A stretch of DNA of 64,000 nt from Bacteroidota bacterium (GTDB lineage: Bacteria; Bacteroidota; Bacteroidia; B-17B0; Aurantibacillaceae), in contig JAJNDK010000001.1 in assembly GCA_021156365.1 (NCBI GenBank), forward strand, positions 248,001 through 312,000. Direction: 5' to 3'. Both the position numbers and the translations under genes were made by a program. Below, in pieces: positions 27,617 to 36,282 of this stretch (its first letter is position 1; each line of letters starts with the position of its first letter). Under the pieces are notes generated by a model, which made no database searches, was not told the DNA's origin, and worked only from the letters and a program-made list of their open reading frames with translations.

Positions 27617-28612
27617 TTACATTTTTGCCAGTTTAAGCACCAGGTCCTTCAAACGGGAGCTGTATCCCATTTCATTATCATACCAGCCGATCACTTTTAC
27701 AAGGTTGCCAACGATCGAAGTAAATTCAGCATCGAATATGCAGGAATATGGATTTCCGATGATATCCGTAGAAACAATCGGGTCTTCTGTATACGCAAGA
27801 ATACTCTTTAATTCATTTTCCGCGGCACGTTTGAATTCGGCATTGATCTCTGCTGCCGTAGGATAAGATGTCATTACACAGGTGATATCCGTAAGCGATC
27901 CATCCGGAACAGGAACACGCATTCCTCCTCCCCCGATCTTTCCATCCAGCTCGGGGAAAATTTTCGTAATGGCTTTTGCCGCACCGGTTGATGTCGGGAC
28001 AATGCTCATGGCTGCAGCCCTGGCTCTCCGAAGATCCTTGTGAGGTGCATCATGCAGACGCTGATCACCGGTATAGGAATGCACCGTATTGATATAGGCA
28101 TCTTCGATCCCCCATTTTTTCAATACCTGGATCATGGGCGCTGCACAATTGGTGGTGCAGGATGCATTGGAAATAATACGGTCCTCTTTTGTGATAATAC
28201 CATCATTGATCCCCATTACAATAGCTTTTGTATTGTCTTTCGGTGGGGCAGAAAGGATCACCTTTTTTGCTCCGGCATCAAGATGCTTTTGAGCAGATTC
28301 CTGGTCGAGGAACAAACCTGTGGATTCGATAACGATATCTATGTCTAATTCTTTCCAGGGAAGCTGCGCAGGATCTTTAACGCTGCAGACACGAATAGTT
28401 TTTCCGTTGATAACGATCCCCTGCTCTGTAGCAGAAACAGTTCCGGGAAAAGCCCGGTGAACGGAATCATACTTCAGCAGGTGTGCCAGCGTATGACTGT
28501 CGGTAAGATCGTTGATCGCTACAATCTCAATTTCGGGGTTGTTGTGCGCCACCCGCGTAAATACTCTGCCTATCCTGCCGAAGCCGTTGATGGCAATACG
28601 TACTGGTTTCAT
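27617..28612 (-). CDS. gap: Glyceraldehyde-3-phosphate dehydrogenase, type I
   Basis: Glycolytic enzyme of 331 residues: oxidises glyceraldehyde-3-phosphate to 1,3-bisphosphoglycerate with NAD+. The Rossmann start is IAINGFGRIGRVFTR. The acidic cofactor residue region is IVAINDLTD, catalytic Cys is in SNASCTTNCAAP, and the catalytic His is within INTVHSYTGDQ. HKDLRRARAAAMSIVPTSTGAAKAI and WYDNEMGYSSRL are also present. Normal length and intact active site. Monocistronic by position: convergent with the H1-like gene and more than 100 bases from its other neighbour. Confidence 0.96.
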   Translation of the reverse strand: MKPVRIAINGFGRIGRVFTRVAHNNPEIEIVAINDLTDSHTLAHLLKYDSVHRAFPGTVSATEQGIVINGKTIRVCSVKDPAQLPWKELDIDIVIESTGLFLDQESAQKHLDAGAKKVILSAPPKDNTKAIVMGINDGIITKEDRIISNASCTTNCAAPMIQVLKKWGIEDAYINTVHSYTGDQRLHDAPHKDLRRARAAAMSIVPTSTGAAKAITKIFPELDGKIGGGGMRVPVPDGSLTDITCVMTSYPTAAEINAEFKRAAENELKSILAYTEDPIVSTDIIGNPYSCIFDAEFTSIVGNLVKVIGWYDNEMGYSSRLKDLVLKLAKM

Positions 28613-28722
28613 ATAGTAATGGGATTAAATGTCAATTTGAAACTGTAAAATTACGAATTTTGAGCAAGTAAATCCCGAAGGTTTTGAAAAGCTCCGGAGT
28701 TTTACATTTATTAAGAGAAGCT

Positions 28723-30957
28723 TTATTTAGCATTGAACAGGCTGAAATAGGAACACTCTTTTAGTATTTCCTGGTAATAAGCTGTGGCTGCATACTCCTT
28801 CTTCAGCATCCGGAAATATTTTCCCGACTGAAAATCGCCTTCATACCCTGCCGGAACATTACGATACCAGGTATTTTGCTCACATTTTGCTGCCATAAAC
28901 GTACATTTGGCACTGAATTCCTTATCCGTCGAATTTTCCTTCGCCAACAGGTAATACTTCAGCGCCAGACTGCAATCCAGATCATCCTGCGTTTCTCTTT
29001 TGACATAGGAAGTCTTATCATTAGGATTGATCGCATATTCATAAAAGATTCGCGCATTGCCATAATAGGTCATATTGTAGAAACCGTTTGCCACCAGGAA
29101 ATAATTTTGAGCGGCTTCTGCTTTATTTACTTTGGCTTTGTTTTTCATTTCGATCATCTTTTCGATGAACTTCGCCGATGTATATTTTGTTTTTTGCGCG
29201 GCCATATGATCGCAATCATGGCAATCTTTGATGTGAATGGTAAAAGGATTGCCTAACAAAGTAGCATCGCTGTTCACTTTATTAAATGCAACAAGTGAGG
29301 AATCCAACATATCCTGTTGTGCATAGCGGACACCTAACAGATCGATGTAACTGTTCTTTGATCTGGAATCATGCTGCATAAATAGCTGCTCCAGCTCGCT
29401 ATGCTTTGGATTTTCATAATAAGCGATCATCTTTTTTACATTTTCGTTCTTATCCAAAAATCCTGCAACCGTTCCCGGTACGATCATTTCTGATTTTTCG
29501 TACTCCTTGTTATTGGCGTACAATACCGCAAGTACGTTCCGTGTCCATCGTTCTGCAAAATTCATCCGTACATCCGTTACATTCCTGAAATTGTGATCAA
29601 ACAAGATCTTCAGCTCCGGTAGCATGTTTTTTTCTGTGGCAGCATCTATTTTCTCTGCCCGGTTCAGTTTTCCTGCCAGGCTCACAATATAATACTGCGC
29701 CTGTATCAGCCTATCACCCGTTTTGGCTTTCTCTGCGCTTTTCAGAAAGGAATCTCCTTTATCGTACTTATTGGCTTCATAGCTCAGGTACGCCGCAGCG
29801 AGGTTCCATAAATCCGGGTTGGAAGTATTGCCTTTGGACGCTATATCACTAACTGTATTCAATATCGTATAATTGGGCTGAAGCGCTTCCTGCTTTGGCT
29901 CGAATGCTTTGCGCATAAGCCTCGAAGTAAAGCGATCTTCTTCAATATTCACAAGGCGTACCAACAAAAGATCAAGCTCTGCTGCTTTTGGATCCAGCTT
30001 GTAGATCTCCCGGATAGCAAGAGCGGGATCATTGGCAATACCGAACAATTGCCACAATACTGCTTTCTCATGAGTGGACTTTGCCAGTGCAAGCGACTGC
30101 TGCCAGTCTTTTTCTTCCTGCGGATGGAACGACAGGTAAGCCGATTGTTTATGTTCATCCAGCTGATCAAAAACAACCGAGTACAGGTAATTGGCCTGCG
30201 AATATTGTTTTTGTTTGTAGTACACACCGGCAATATATTCCATCGTTCTCCATTTCATACTCGTTTCGTTACTGAATGAAGAAACATTGGCCGTATACAG
30301 ATCGATCGCTTCCTTATACTGTTTATTGAAATAATACAAACGAATAAGCTGGAAAAGATAGCGTTCTTTCAATAAAGGATTTTTTGCATTCGTAAAGAAT
30401 TTCAAACCGCCTTCGATCTGTTTGTTAATATCAACTGCTGTTGGCGATTCTTTTTCGTCCCAGCCATTTCCTTCCGTAGCAGTATATGTTTCATTCCGTT
30501 TTGCAAATCCTACATAATACAGGAAAGCAGTGGCTTTTTCGGAAGGTTGAACGGAGATAAGACTGTTCAGTTTCGATTTTTCGCTCAACTTGGGAATATC
30601 TTTGGTTGTTCCTTTGATGGTAAAGATCATATTGTTCACTTCTTTGGATTCCGCCTCGTACAACCAGTAGCTGATCGATTCTTTTCCCACTTTTTTGTTG
30701 AAGTAGAGATCCCACTCTTTCAGGTTCAGCTCATAGCAGGCGCTTATGGGGTTTGTATAAAAACCACTTTTATAAAAAGGCAGATACTGCGAACGGAAAA
30801 AAGGCTCATAGACCGGTTTATTAATGATTTCCGGTGCAAACATAGATCCTTCTGTCTCATCCCAATCTCCACCGGCACAAGCCAGTGCAATAATTGTCCC
30901 AAAGCCGACAAAGCTACTTAAGAATGTCCAGAACTTCTTCGATTGTTTCATGCTCAA
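28723..30957 (-). CDS. Exported TPR-like protein, last gene of a four-gene operon
   Basis: Protein of 744 residues with an N-terminal hydrophobic export signal ending ALACAGGDWDE; the Cys fits a lipoprotein only loosely (Ala at -3), so either a lipoprotein or a normal signal peptide is possible. The rest is helical, with TPR-like hairpins (YKEAIDLYTANVSSF, AGVYYKQKQYSQANYLYSVVFDQL, NSYIDLLGVRYAQQDMLDSSLVAFNKVNS, NAAFYNMTYYGNARIFYEYAI-type pattern), and a CHDCDH motif near residue 580. No enzyme signature is recognised. The start overlaps the 3' end of the DUF3142-like gene by about 44 bases (ATG at 30957 or 30951), indicating coupled translation. Function unknown; the context says exported complex. 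Confidence 0.75.
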   Translation of the reverse strand: MSMKQSKKFWTFLSSFVGFGTIIALACAGGDWDETEGSMFAPEIINKPVYEPFFRSQYLPFYKSGFYTNPISACYELNLKEWDLYFNKKVGKESISYWLYEAESKEVNNMIFTIKGTTKDIPKLSEKSKLNSLISVQPSEKATAFLYYVGFAKRNETYTATEGNGWDEKESPTAVDINKQIEGGLKFFTNAKNPLLKERYLFQLIRLYYFNKQYKEAIDLYTANVSSFSNETSMKWRTMEYIAGVYYKQKQYSQANYLYSVVFDQLDEHKQSAYLSFHPQEEKDWQQSLALAKSTHEKAVLWQLFGIANDPALAIREIYKLDPKAAELDLLLVRLVNIEEDRFTSRLMRKAFEPKQEALQPNYTILNTVSDIASKGNTSNPDLWNLAAAYLSYEANKYDKGDSFLKSAEKAKTGDRLIQAQYYIVSLAGKLNRAEKIDAATEKNMLPELKILFDHNFRNVTDVRMNFAERWTRNVLAVLYANNKEYEKSEMIVPGTVAGFLDKNENVKKMIAYYENPKHSELEQLFMQHDSRSKNSYIDLLGVRYAQQDMLDSSLVAFNKVNSDATLLGNPFTIHIKDCHDCDHMAAQKTKYTSAKFIEKMIEMKNKAKVNKAEAAQNYFLVANGFYNMTYYGNARIFYEYAINPNDKTSYVKRETQDDLDCSLALKYYLLAKENSTDKEFSAKCTFMAAKCEQNTWYRNVPAGYEGDFQSGKYFRMLKKEYAATAYYQEILKECSYFSLFNAK

Positions 30958-31927
30958 CTGTTTTTAAATTATATTCATCCAGGTCAAAAAATACGATCCT
31001 GCGCGGGCTCTTCCTGTTTTTTTGTCCGGCAAGTAAAGTAGCAGCTTCTATTAATTCATCTTTTGTCAGACGTTCTGTTTTCAACAGGTCACTTTCCATA
31101 AAATAACGTCCCTTGTGCAAAAATGAGGATTTAATTTCAAAAACACGCGGATCAGCTGTTTTAGCGATTTGTGGCGTGGTATCTGTATCCGGACAATCAT
31201 CCTTTGGAATGATCCCGCTCAGTTTTTCATTTCTAAACTGCAGCTGCCAGCTGAATATGGGCAATGCAATATCCAACGGAAGCGGATACGAAGAAACATA
31301 ACCAACATATTTTTCAGCATCTTCTTTATTGTAAATAGAATTCCGACCGCTCATCTTATGACTGTCGCCCATATTATAAAACATCAGCATACCTTTATCC
31401 ACGGGTGGAACTCCCGACCGCAAAGGGTATTTGGCCTGGTGCAGACGAATAGTGGTTGAAAGTGTTTTTTCCGGAGCTATGGCCTTCAATTTTTTCAAAA
31501 ACAGGAAATACTCTTCTTTTGTTTTCTCCGTCCAGTCACAATCGATCTGTATTTCCGAACAGCTCTTCCCTGCCCCGCTGAGCATGGTAGTGATTTTTCC
31601 ATACACCTGACCGGCAAGCTGAGCAGTTTCTTTTTCGGAAATAGAACCAAATGTTCGGTTGGTTATAAAAACCACAGGGATGGTCCGTATGCTATCCGGT
31701 ACCGCATTAAGACCTGACAGGACTCCTAACGGGGCAATGGAGTCGTTTTGTTTGTCAACATCAAAAAAACGGATATACAGCTCGCTGGTATGAAGATCCT
31801 TCAATGCCGATTTTTCGGGATCCCTAAGCTTAAACGTTGTTTTCCAATAATAGAAAGAAGCTTTACTTTCCTGTTTCTCCGAACAGCTGAAAAAGACAAC
31901 ACAAACAAACAGTAGTATCCTGTACAT
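30914..31927 (-). CDS. DUF3142-like lipoprotein, possible TIM-barrel glycosidase relative
   Basis: Lipoprotein of 337 residues: MYRILLFVCVVFFSCSEKQ gives a lipobox-like FFSC. The body resembles DUF3142/GH-like TIM-barrel proteins. It has a strand-turn SCSEIQIDCDWTEKTKEEYFLF (the 'iQiDyD' signature), then LKAIAPEKTLSTTIRLHQ and VDKGMLMFYNMGDSHK, and later YPLPLDIALPIFSW. Asp and Glu residues at these positions could be catalytic or metal-binding, but no activity is established. The ATG at 31927 is preferred to one 13 codons upstream because it begins the signal peptide directly. It lies 46 bases after the WG-repeat gene and overlaps the downstream TPR-like gene. Confidence 0.72.
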   Translation of the reverse strand: MYRILLFVCVVFFSCSEKQESKASFYYWKTTFKLRDPEKSALKDLHTSELYIRFFDVDKQNDSIAPLGVLSGLNAVPDSIRTIPVVFITNRTFGSISEKETAQLAGQVYGKITTMLSGAGKSCSEIQIDCDWTEKTKEEYFLFLKKLKAIAPEKTLSTTIRLHQAKYPLRSGVPPVDKGMLMFYNMGDSHKMSGRNSIYNKEDAEKYVGYVSSYPLPLDIALPIFSWQLQFRNEKLSGIIPKDDCPDTDTTPQIAKTADPRVFEIKSSFLHKGRYFMESDLLKTERLTKDELIEAATLLAGQKNRKSPRRIVFFDLDEYNLKTVEHETIEEVLDILK

Positions 31928-31973
31928 GGAATTATTCACCGGAAAATCGGTGAATAAAAGTAACAATTTATCT

Positions 31974-34940
31974 TTAATTCTCTATTGGCCGGAAACGCCC
32001 GTCAAATTCAAAATACGGTTTCCCGTTTTCGCTCACATACAGTATGTAAGTACGATCTGTGTCTCCTGTTTCACCCGCACTTGTAGATTCATAAAACGGC
32101 ATTTCAAAAACAGCGAACCATTTGTTGCCTATTTTCTCTGTAGTTGCATACATTGGATCTCCTTTAAAATCGTATTCAAAACGTTTGTACTGGTTGAAGG
32201 AGTTGAACAGGTGGTATCGTTTTTTGCCTTCTTCTTCGTATTCACCATAAAACACGGATTCGTCTTCAAAAGAGCTACTGGTGTATTTTTTACCGGGTGA
32301 AACGATCGCACCTTGCAAAGGAATCAGATCTGTTCTTTCTGCCGTAAAAGCTACATACAGCGCCAATTCTTCATAATCATTCGGCATATCGATCGTTTCA
32401 TATATTGGCTGAGCAAGAATAGTCCCATTTTCATCCATGATCCCACGCTTTGTCATAGTGGAATCGGCATAAAAATAGAAGTACTGATGATGACTGGTAG
32501 ACCATGTTTCGTAGATAGGAGAAAAATCATTGATATAGCCGGGTAGTTGTTTGAAATTGCCATTCTTCGCATCATAAAAATAGTACCTGTTCTTCATATC
32601 CTGGAAAAAGAAGCTGGAGGATGTTTCCATATCTGAGCTCACATAGGATTGAAAAGTGAAAGGCATTTTCACCAACTGTTGTTGCGGGACGAAATATATG
32701 TATGCTGCCCTGCTGGTGTCCCTGAATAAGAAACTGGTGTCGCTCAGGTCTTCATATCCTTCGCCTGCAAACGGAACAGGAACAATTTTTTGTGTGGTTT
32801 CACTGTACAGGTAAATCATATTCCAGGGGTTTTCTTCCTTATTCCCTGTTACCGTAAAATTTGGGAATGGTATTTCATAAAAATAATTTTCTGCGGTAAT
32901 AGTGCACTCCCTGCACTCAAAGAGTTTTTCTCCTCTCGAATTATAAACGGCAGAGCTCTTAGGTCCGTTAGCAATGAATACCGATTGAGAATGTTTTTTA
33001 GTCCGGTCATTAAAGAACCGGTAGTCGTCTATATAATCCCATTTGCCATACGGAACTTTTTCAGTTCCGTCCAACGACATGAAATTGATCAGGGAATCTT
33101 TATTCAATAAGGTAAAGCCGACAGGAGATTCTGTGGCTGAACTGCTTCCGGTAAAAGGAATTATCAGGCTTATTTCCTGGTCTTTAATACGATACACTTC
33201 GATCATGTCAGGATTCCTTTTTAGAATACTCACATAATGTGTTCCATTTACCGTCATTGTATTCTTCACACTTACACCATCTGTTTCAGCTCCAATACCG
33301 GGCAGCCGTACAATTTTATCATCGGCCAAATAGATAAAACCGGTCGGGGTACGAAAAATAAATTGTCTTTCAGCTCCGTTCAGCGATGTCTCCAACTCCA
33401 TACTGTCAGCGATGCTTGTCCTGTTACCTGCTTTATCCACGATCACCGGCTTTTGCATAGCCTCATCTATGTATCCCAAAACAACATCATCTATCCTTTT
33501 GCATCTGTATAAAGAGGGTTGTATTCCTGCCTTGAAATTCCTGTCGAGCGTACCGTATAGTTTTTTACCATCCTTTAGCAAAGTAACCAGTATGAGATCC
33601 GGATCTTTATTGTTTATATCGTCATACCACGAATCCTCAGTGAGATCAGCCTCAGTATGCGGGAATTTCAATATAGCACTTTTTCCATTGTGCTTTGTCA
33701 GGATGATTGTACTATCAGAATTCGTTTCCAGGAATTTATAAGTCAATGAAATATAAGGTTTGCCGTCTGAATAAAGCAATCCTTTCAAACTATCATCAAC
33801 TACGCGGATAAGACCGAATTTTTCGAGGGCCGGTTCATTATCAATATAATCCGTATATGGTTTTTTATTGATCAGCTCTCCTTTGCGGGTGAAGAAATAG
33901 CTCCGATCCTTGTCTTTGATTTTATCCTCCAGGTCTATGGAAAAGAGCTGCTGATACAGTACCTGGTGTTTTGAAAACACATCTTTCCCGCTATAGGTGG
34001 TTTTTATCGTTCCGCTTTTAGATCTGATCTCGATCCCTGTTGGTGTTTTCTTCAGCGATAAAAGCTCTTTGCCGGAAAGGGTAAAGAGCTTTTGCAAGGA
34101 ATCTTCATATCCGGTAGCGATGTAGGTTGTATTCAAAAAATCAAGATAGGCCGACGGATTTACATAGCGGTCCATACAGATCTTTTCAAGGTTCTTTTCG
34201 CGGTATTTGGCTTTATCTATTATGAGCCCTGCTTCCTTTGTGCCCGGCGTGAATTTTATCAGCCAGTCCCCGGTCTCTTTCAGCAAGGCTACTTCTTTTA
34301 TTTTACCTCTTGATTCAACAATATAAATACCTGTGCCTTCGAGATTCTCCATTCGGAGCTCGCTTTCTACCGGTCCGAATATTTTTTCATTCTTTTTGGT
34401 ATAGATGGAGCTCAAAAAAATTTTACCCGACAGATAGGAGGCAATATATAAGCTATCCTGCTCATTTTCATCCACTGAAACAGCACTGTCGGAAGCGATA
34501 AGTTTTTTCCCATGTGGAGAGAACCATACTCCTTTACCATTGGGAAGCTCTGCTTCTACTCCGAATCCGTAATGTTCCAGATCTTTATAAATCACCGGCA
34601 AAACGGATTTACCATTCCTGTCTATCAAACCTACACTGTCCCTGATCGTTACTTTATATCCAAAGATCTGCTCCTCGCCTTCTATATCAATATCAGTATA
34701 TCCGGTTGTGCTTACTTTCTTCCCCTTTTCATCAATTAAAAAGTATAGTCCCTTTTCTTTTACGATGCTGCGGTTGTCATAAAAACGGCTGGCTCTTTCA
34801 AAGGCAGGTTGTATGATCAGCTCACCTTTAAAATTACTATAGCCATAGACTCCGTTTTTGCAATAGGGGATCAGTTCCTGTGCGTCTGCTGTCAGCACCT
34901 GTACCAATAGCCAGACTATACAAATTCTTTTCAGTATCAT
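31974..34940 (-). CDS. Secreted WG-repeat protein
   Basis: Exported 988-residue protein with a signal peptide (ILKRICIVWLLVQVLTADAQ). Beta-rich repeats follow, of the WG/KWG type at the N-terminus (CKNGVYGYSNFKGELIIQPAFERA, LIDEKGKKVSTTGYTDI, GLIDRNGKSVLPVIYKDLE), and looser copies continue through the length (LLYSDGKPYISLTYKFLE, GIMDENGTILAQPIYETIDMP). A beta-propeller or solenoid is likely. There is no T9SS tail or membrane anchor. The ATG overlaps the ankyrin-gene stop as ATGA, so the two are coupled. Ligand unknown. Confidence 0.8.
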   Translation of the reverse strand: MILKRICIVWLLVQVLTADAQELIPYCKNGVYGYSNFKGELIIQPAFERASRFYDNRSIVKEKGLYFLIDEKGKKVSTTGYTDIDIEGEEQIFGYKVTIRDSVGLIDRNGKSVLPVIYKDLEHYGFGVEAELPNGKGVWFSPHGKKLIASDSAVSVDENEQDSLYIASYLSGKIFLSSIYTKKNEKIFGPVESELRMENLEGTGIYIVESRGKIKEVALLKETGDWLIKFTPGTKEAGLIIDKAKYREKNLEKICMDRYVNPSAYLDFLNTTYIATGYEDSLQKLFTLSGKELLSLKKTPTGIEIRSKSGTIKTTYSGKDVFSKHQVLYQQLFSIDLEDKIKDKDRSYFFTRKGELINKKPYTDYIDNEPALEKFGLIRVVDDSLKGLLYSDGKPYISLTYKFLETNSDSTIILTKHNGKSAILKFPHTEADLTEDSWYDDINNKDPDLILVTLLKDGKKLYGTLDRNFKAGIQPSLYRCKRIDDVVLGYIDEAMQKPVIVDKAGNRTSIADSMELETSLNGAERQFIFRTPTGFIYLADDKIVRLPGIGAETDGVSVKNTMTVNGTHYVSILKRNPDMIEVYRIKDQEISLIIPFTGSSSATESPVGFTLLNKDSLINFMSLDGTEKVPYGKWDYIDDYRFFNDRTKKHSQSVFIANGPKSSAVYNSRGEKLFECRECTITAENYFYEIPFPNFTVTGNKEENPWNMIYLYSETTQKIVPVPFAGEGYEDLSDTSFLFRDTSRAAYIYFVPQQQLVKMPFTFQSYVSSDMETSSSFFFQDMKNRYYFYDAKNGNFKQLPGYINDFSPIYETWSTSHHQYFYFYADSTMTKRGIMDENGTILAQPIYETIDMPNDYEELALYVAFTAERTDLIPLQGAIVSPGKKYTSSSFEDESVFYGEYEEEGKKRYHLFNSFNQYKRFEYDFKGDPMYATTEKIGNKWFAVFEMPFYESTSAGETGDTDRTYILYVSENGKPYFEFDGRFRPIEN

Positions 34941-36112
34941 TTTTCTTCGGTTTTAGGAGCTGATTCAAATTTTTTAAGCAATTCCTTATCGGCTTTGAAT
35001 ACTTTCTTTGCCTCTTTGAGTGTCTGCTTGTCCACTTTCACTCCGTTATCCAGCAAAACAGTACTCATGGATGTTTGACCATTGGCAACTGCCCAGGAGA
35101 TGGTACTATACCCTTCAGCGTCCTTCACATTCAGATTGGGTTTTAACTGCATTACCTGCTTGAAAGCTGCTTTATTTTCTGTTTTTACGGCTCCGGTAAT
35201 CATACACTCGCCATCAATGTCTGGAGTTTCCGCCAGCTCTTTCGTCAATGTTATACGTTCATCCTTCAATACCTTTTCAAACATATTATTGTTATTGACC
35301 ATACCAACATCATCATTTTGCTTATAGGACATTGCATAATTGATAAGGCTCGCTACTTCTTTCTTATCCTCTTTATTCAGACGGGCGCCTTTTGCTTTTA
35401 TATAATCATATAGTTGCGGCTGATTGGCAGATGCTGTATATATCAATACAGTAGCGCCTTCCCTGCTCTTTTTATTAATGTCCACTTTTCTGTTGATCAG
35501 TGTATCGATAATGATCTTCGCCACATCCAATGATTTGGTAGCAGTAATGCCGGGAATATTCTTGTGTGTTTTTGAATCCAGGTAGGTCGTAGTCAGCGTG
35601 TGCAATAAATTCTGTTCTCGGAAATTTTCCACAGTAGGATCAGCGCCAAGTTTCAGCAATCTAAAAAATATATCATAGTTATTGTAATTCAACGCTACCT
35701 GTATCGGAGCCTGACCCTGGCAGGATTCGCACAAATGATTCACGTCGGCTTTGTTTTTGATCAGAAATTCAAGCATTTGCATATTTCCATTGCGGGCTGC
35801 ATGTGCAAGGCATTTGTCCAGCTCATCATCTACATTCAGATGTTCTTCGAGTTTTTTCCGTTTGTCTATAAATTCTTCGAGGCAGGGTTGGCAGTTTTTT
35901 ATGGCACTCCATTCGATCACAGAGAACGTAAAAGTAACGCTTGAATCACGAATGGTGCCTGTTTTAACAGCAAAGAGATCATCATATTTACAAGTCCCCG
36001 CCAGGTAGGATTTAATACCTGCCCTGTCAGTTTTTTCTATCTTAGTGAATAGTTTTTGTGCAAGCCCGGTCTGCATCAGCAAACATAACAGGGAAATAAG
36101 GATCAGTTTCAT
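34937..36112 (-). CDS. Secreted ankyrin-repeat protein, first gene of the four-gene operon
   Basis: Protein of 391 residues with signal peptide (KLILISLLCLLMQTGLAQ). Ankyrin repeats are visible at about 105-140 (LAHAARNGNMQMLEFLIKNKADVN), 140-175 (APIQVALNYNNYDIFFRLLKLGADPT), 215-250 (REGATVLIYTASANQPQLYDYIKAKGA) and 325-365 (EGYSTISWAVANGQTSMSTVLLDNGVKVD). A CQPCLEEF motif precedes the first repeat. The C-terminus is Lys-rich. ATG 36112 is chosen as the start of the signal peptide; a slightly upstream ATG exists seven codons earlier. The near-consensus box AATATTTG lies about 18 bases upstream of the ATG. A terminator hairpin further upstream separates it from the adhesin gene. Confidence 0.83.
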   Translation of the reverse strand: MKLILISLLCLLMQTGLAQKLFTKIEKTDRAGIKSYLAGTCKYDDLFAVKTGTIRDSSVTFTFSVIEWSAIKNCQPCLEEFIDKRKKLEEHLNVDDELDKCLAHAARNGNMQMLEFLIKNKADVNHLCESCQGQAPIQVALNYNNYDIFFRLLKLGADPTVENFREQNLLHTLTTTYLDSKTHKNIPGITATKSLDVAKIIIDTLINRKVDINKKSREGATVLIYTASANQPQLYDYIKAKGARLNKEDKKEVASLINYAMSYKQNDDVGMVNNNNMFEKVLKDERITLTKELAETPDIDGECMITGAVKTENKAAFKQVMQLKPNLNVKDAEGYSTISWAVANGQTSMSTVLLDNGVKVDKQTLKEAKKVFKADKELLKKFESAPKTEEK

Positions 36113-36209
36113 AGTAGCATACGTATACTGCAAATATTGGTAAAATAATGCAAAGCCTGCATACGTACCGGTGGGTATTTTTGCAGGAATACCGGTTTCT
36201 TTTGAGCAT

Positions 36210-36265
36210 AAAAAAGGCCGCTCCCCTCTTCGTCAGGCTCAGAATGACAGGGAACGGCCTTTTTG
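36210..36265 (-). terminator. Terminator hairpin built on a dispersed repeat (GTCATTCTGAGC type)
   Basis: A long hairpin whose arms are AAAAAGGCCG and CGGCCTTTTT. The core, read on the minus strand, is TTCCCTGTCATTCTGAGCCTG then ACGAAGAGGGGAGCG. It lies downstream of the adhesin gene stop (36283) and ends in a T-run. The core is shared with the hairpin at 49846-49890. Confidence 0.8.
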
Positions 36266-36282
36266 TATATATGAAGATTGTT

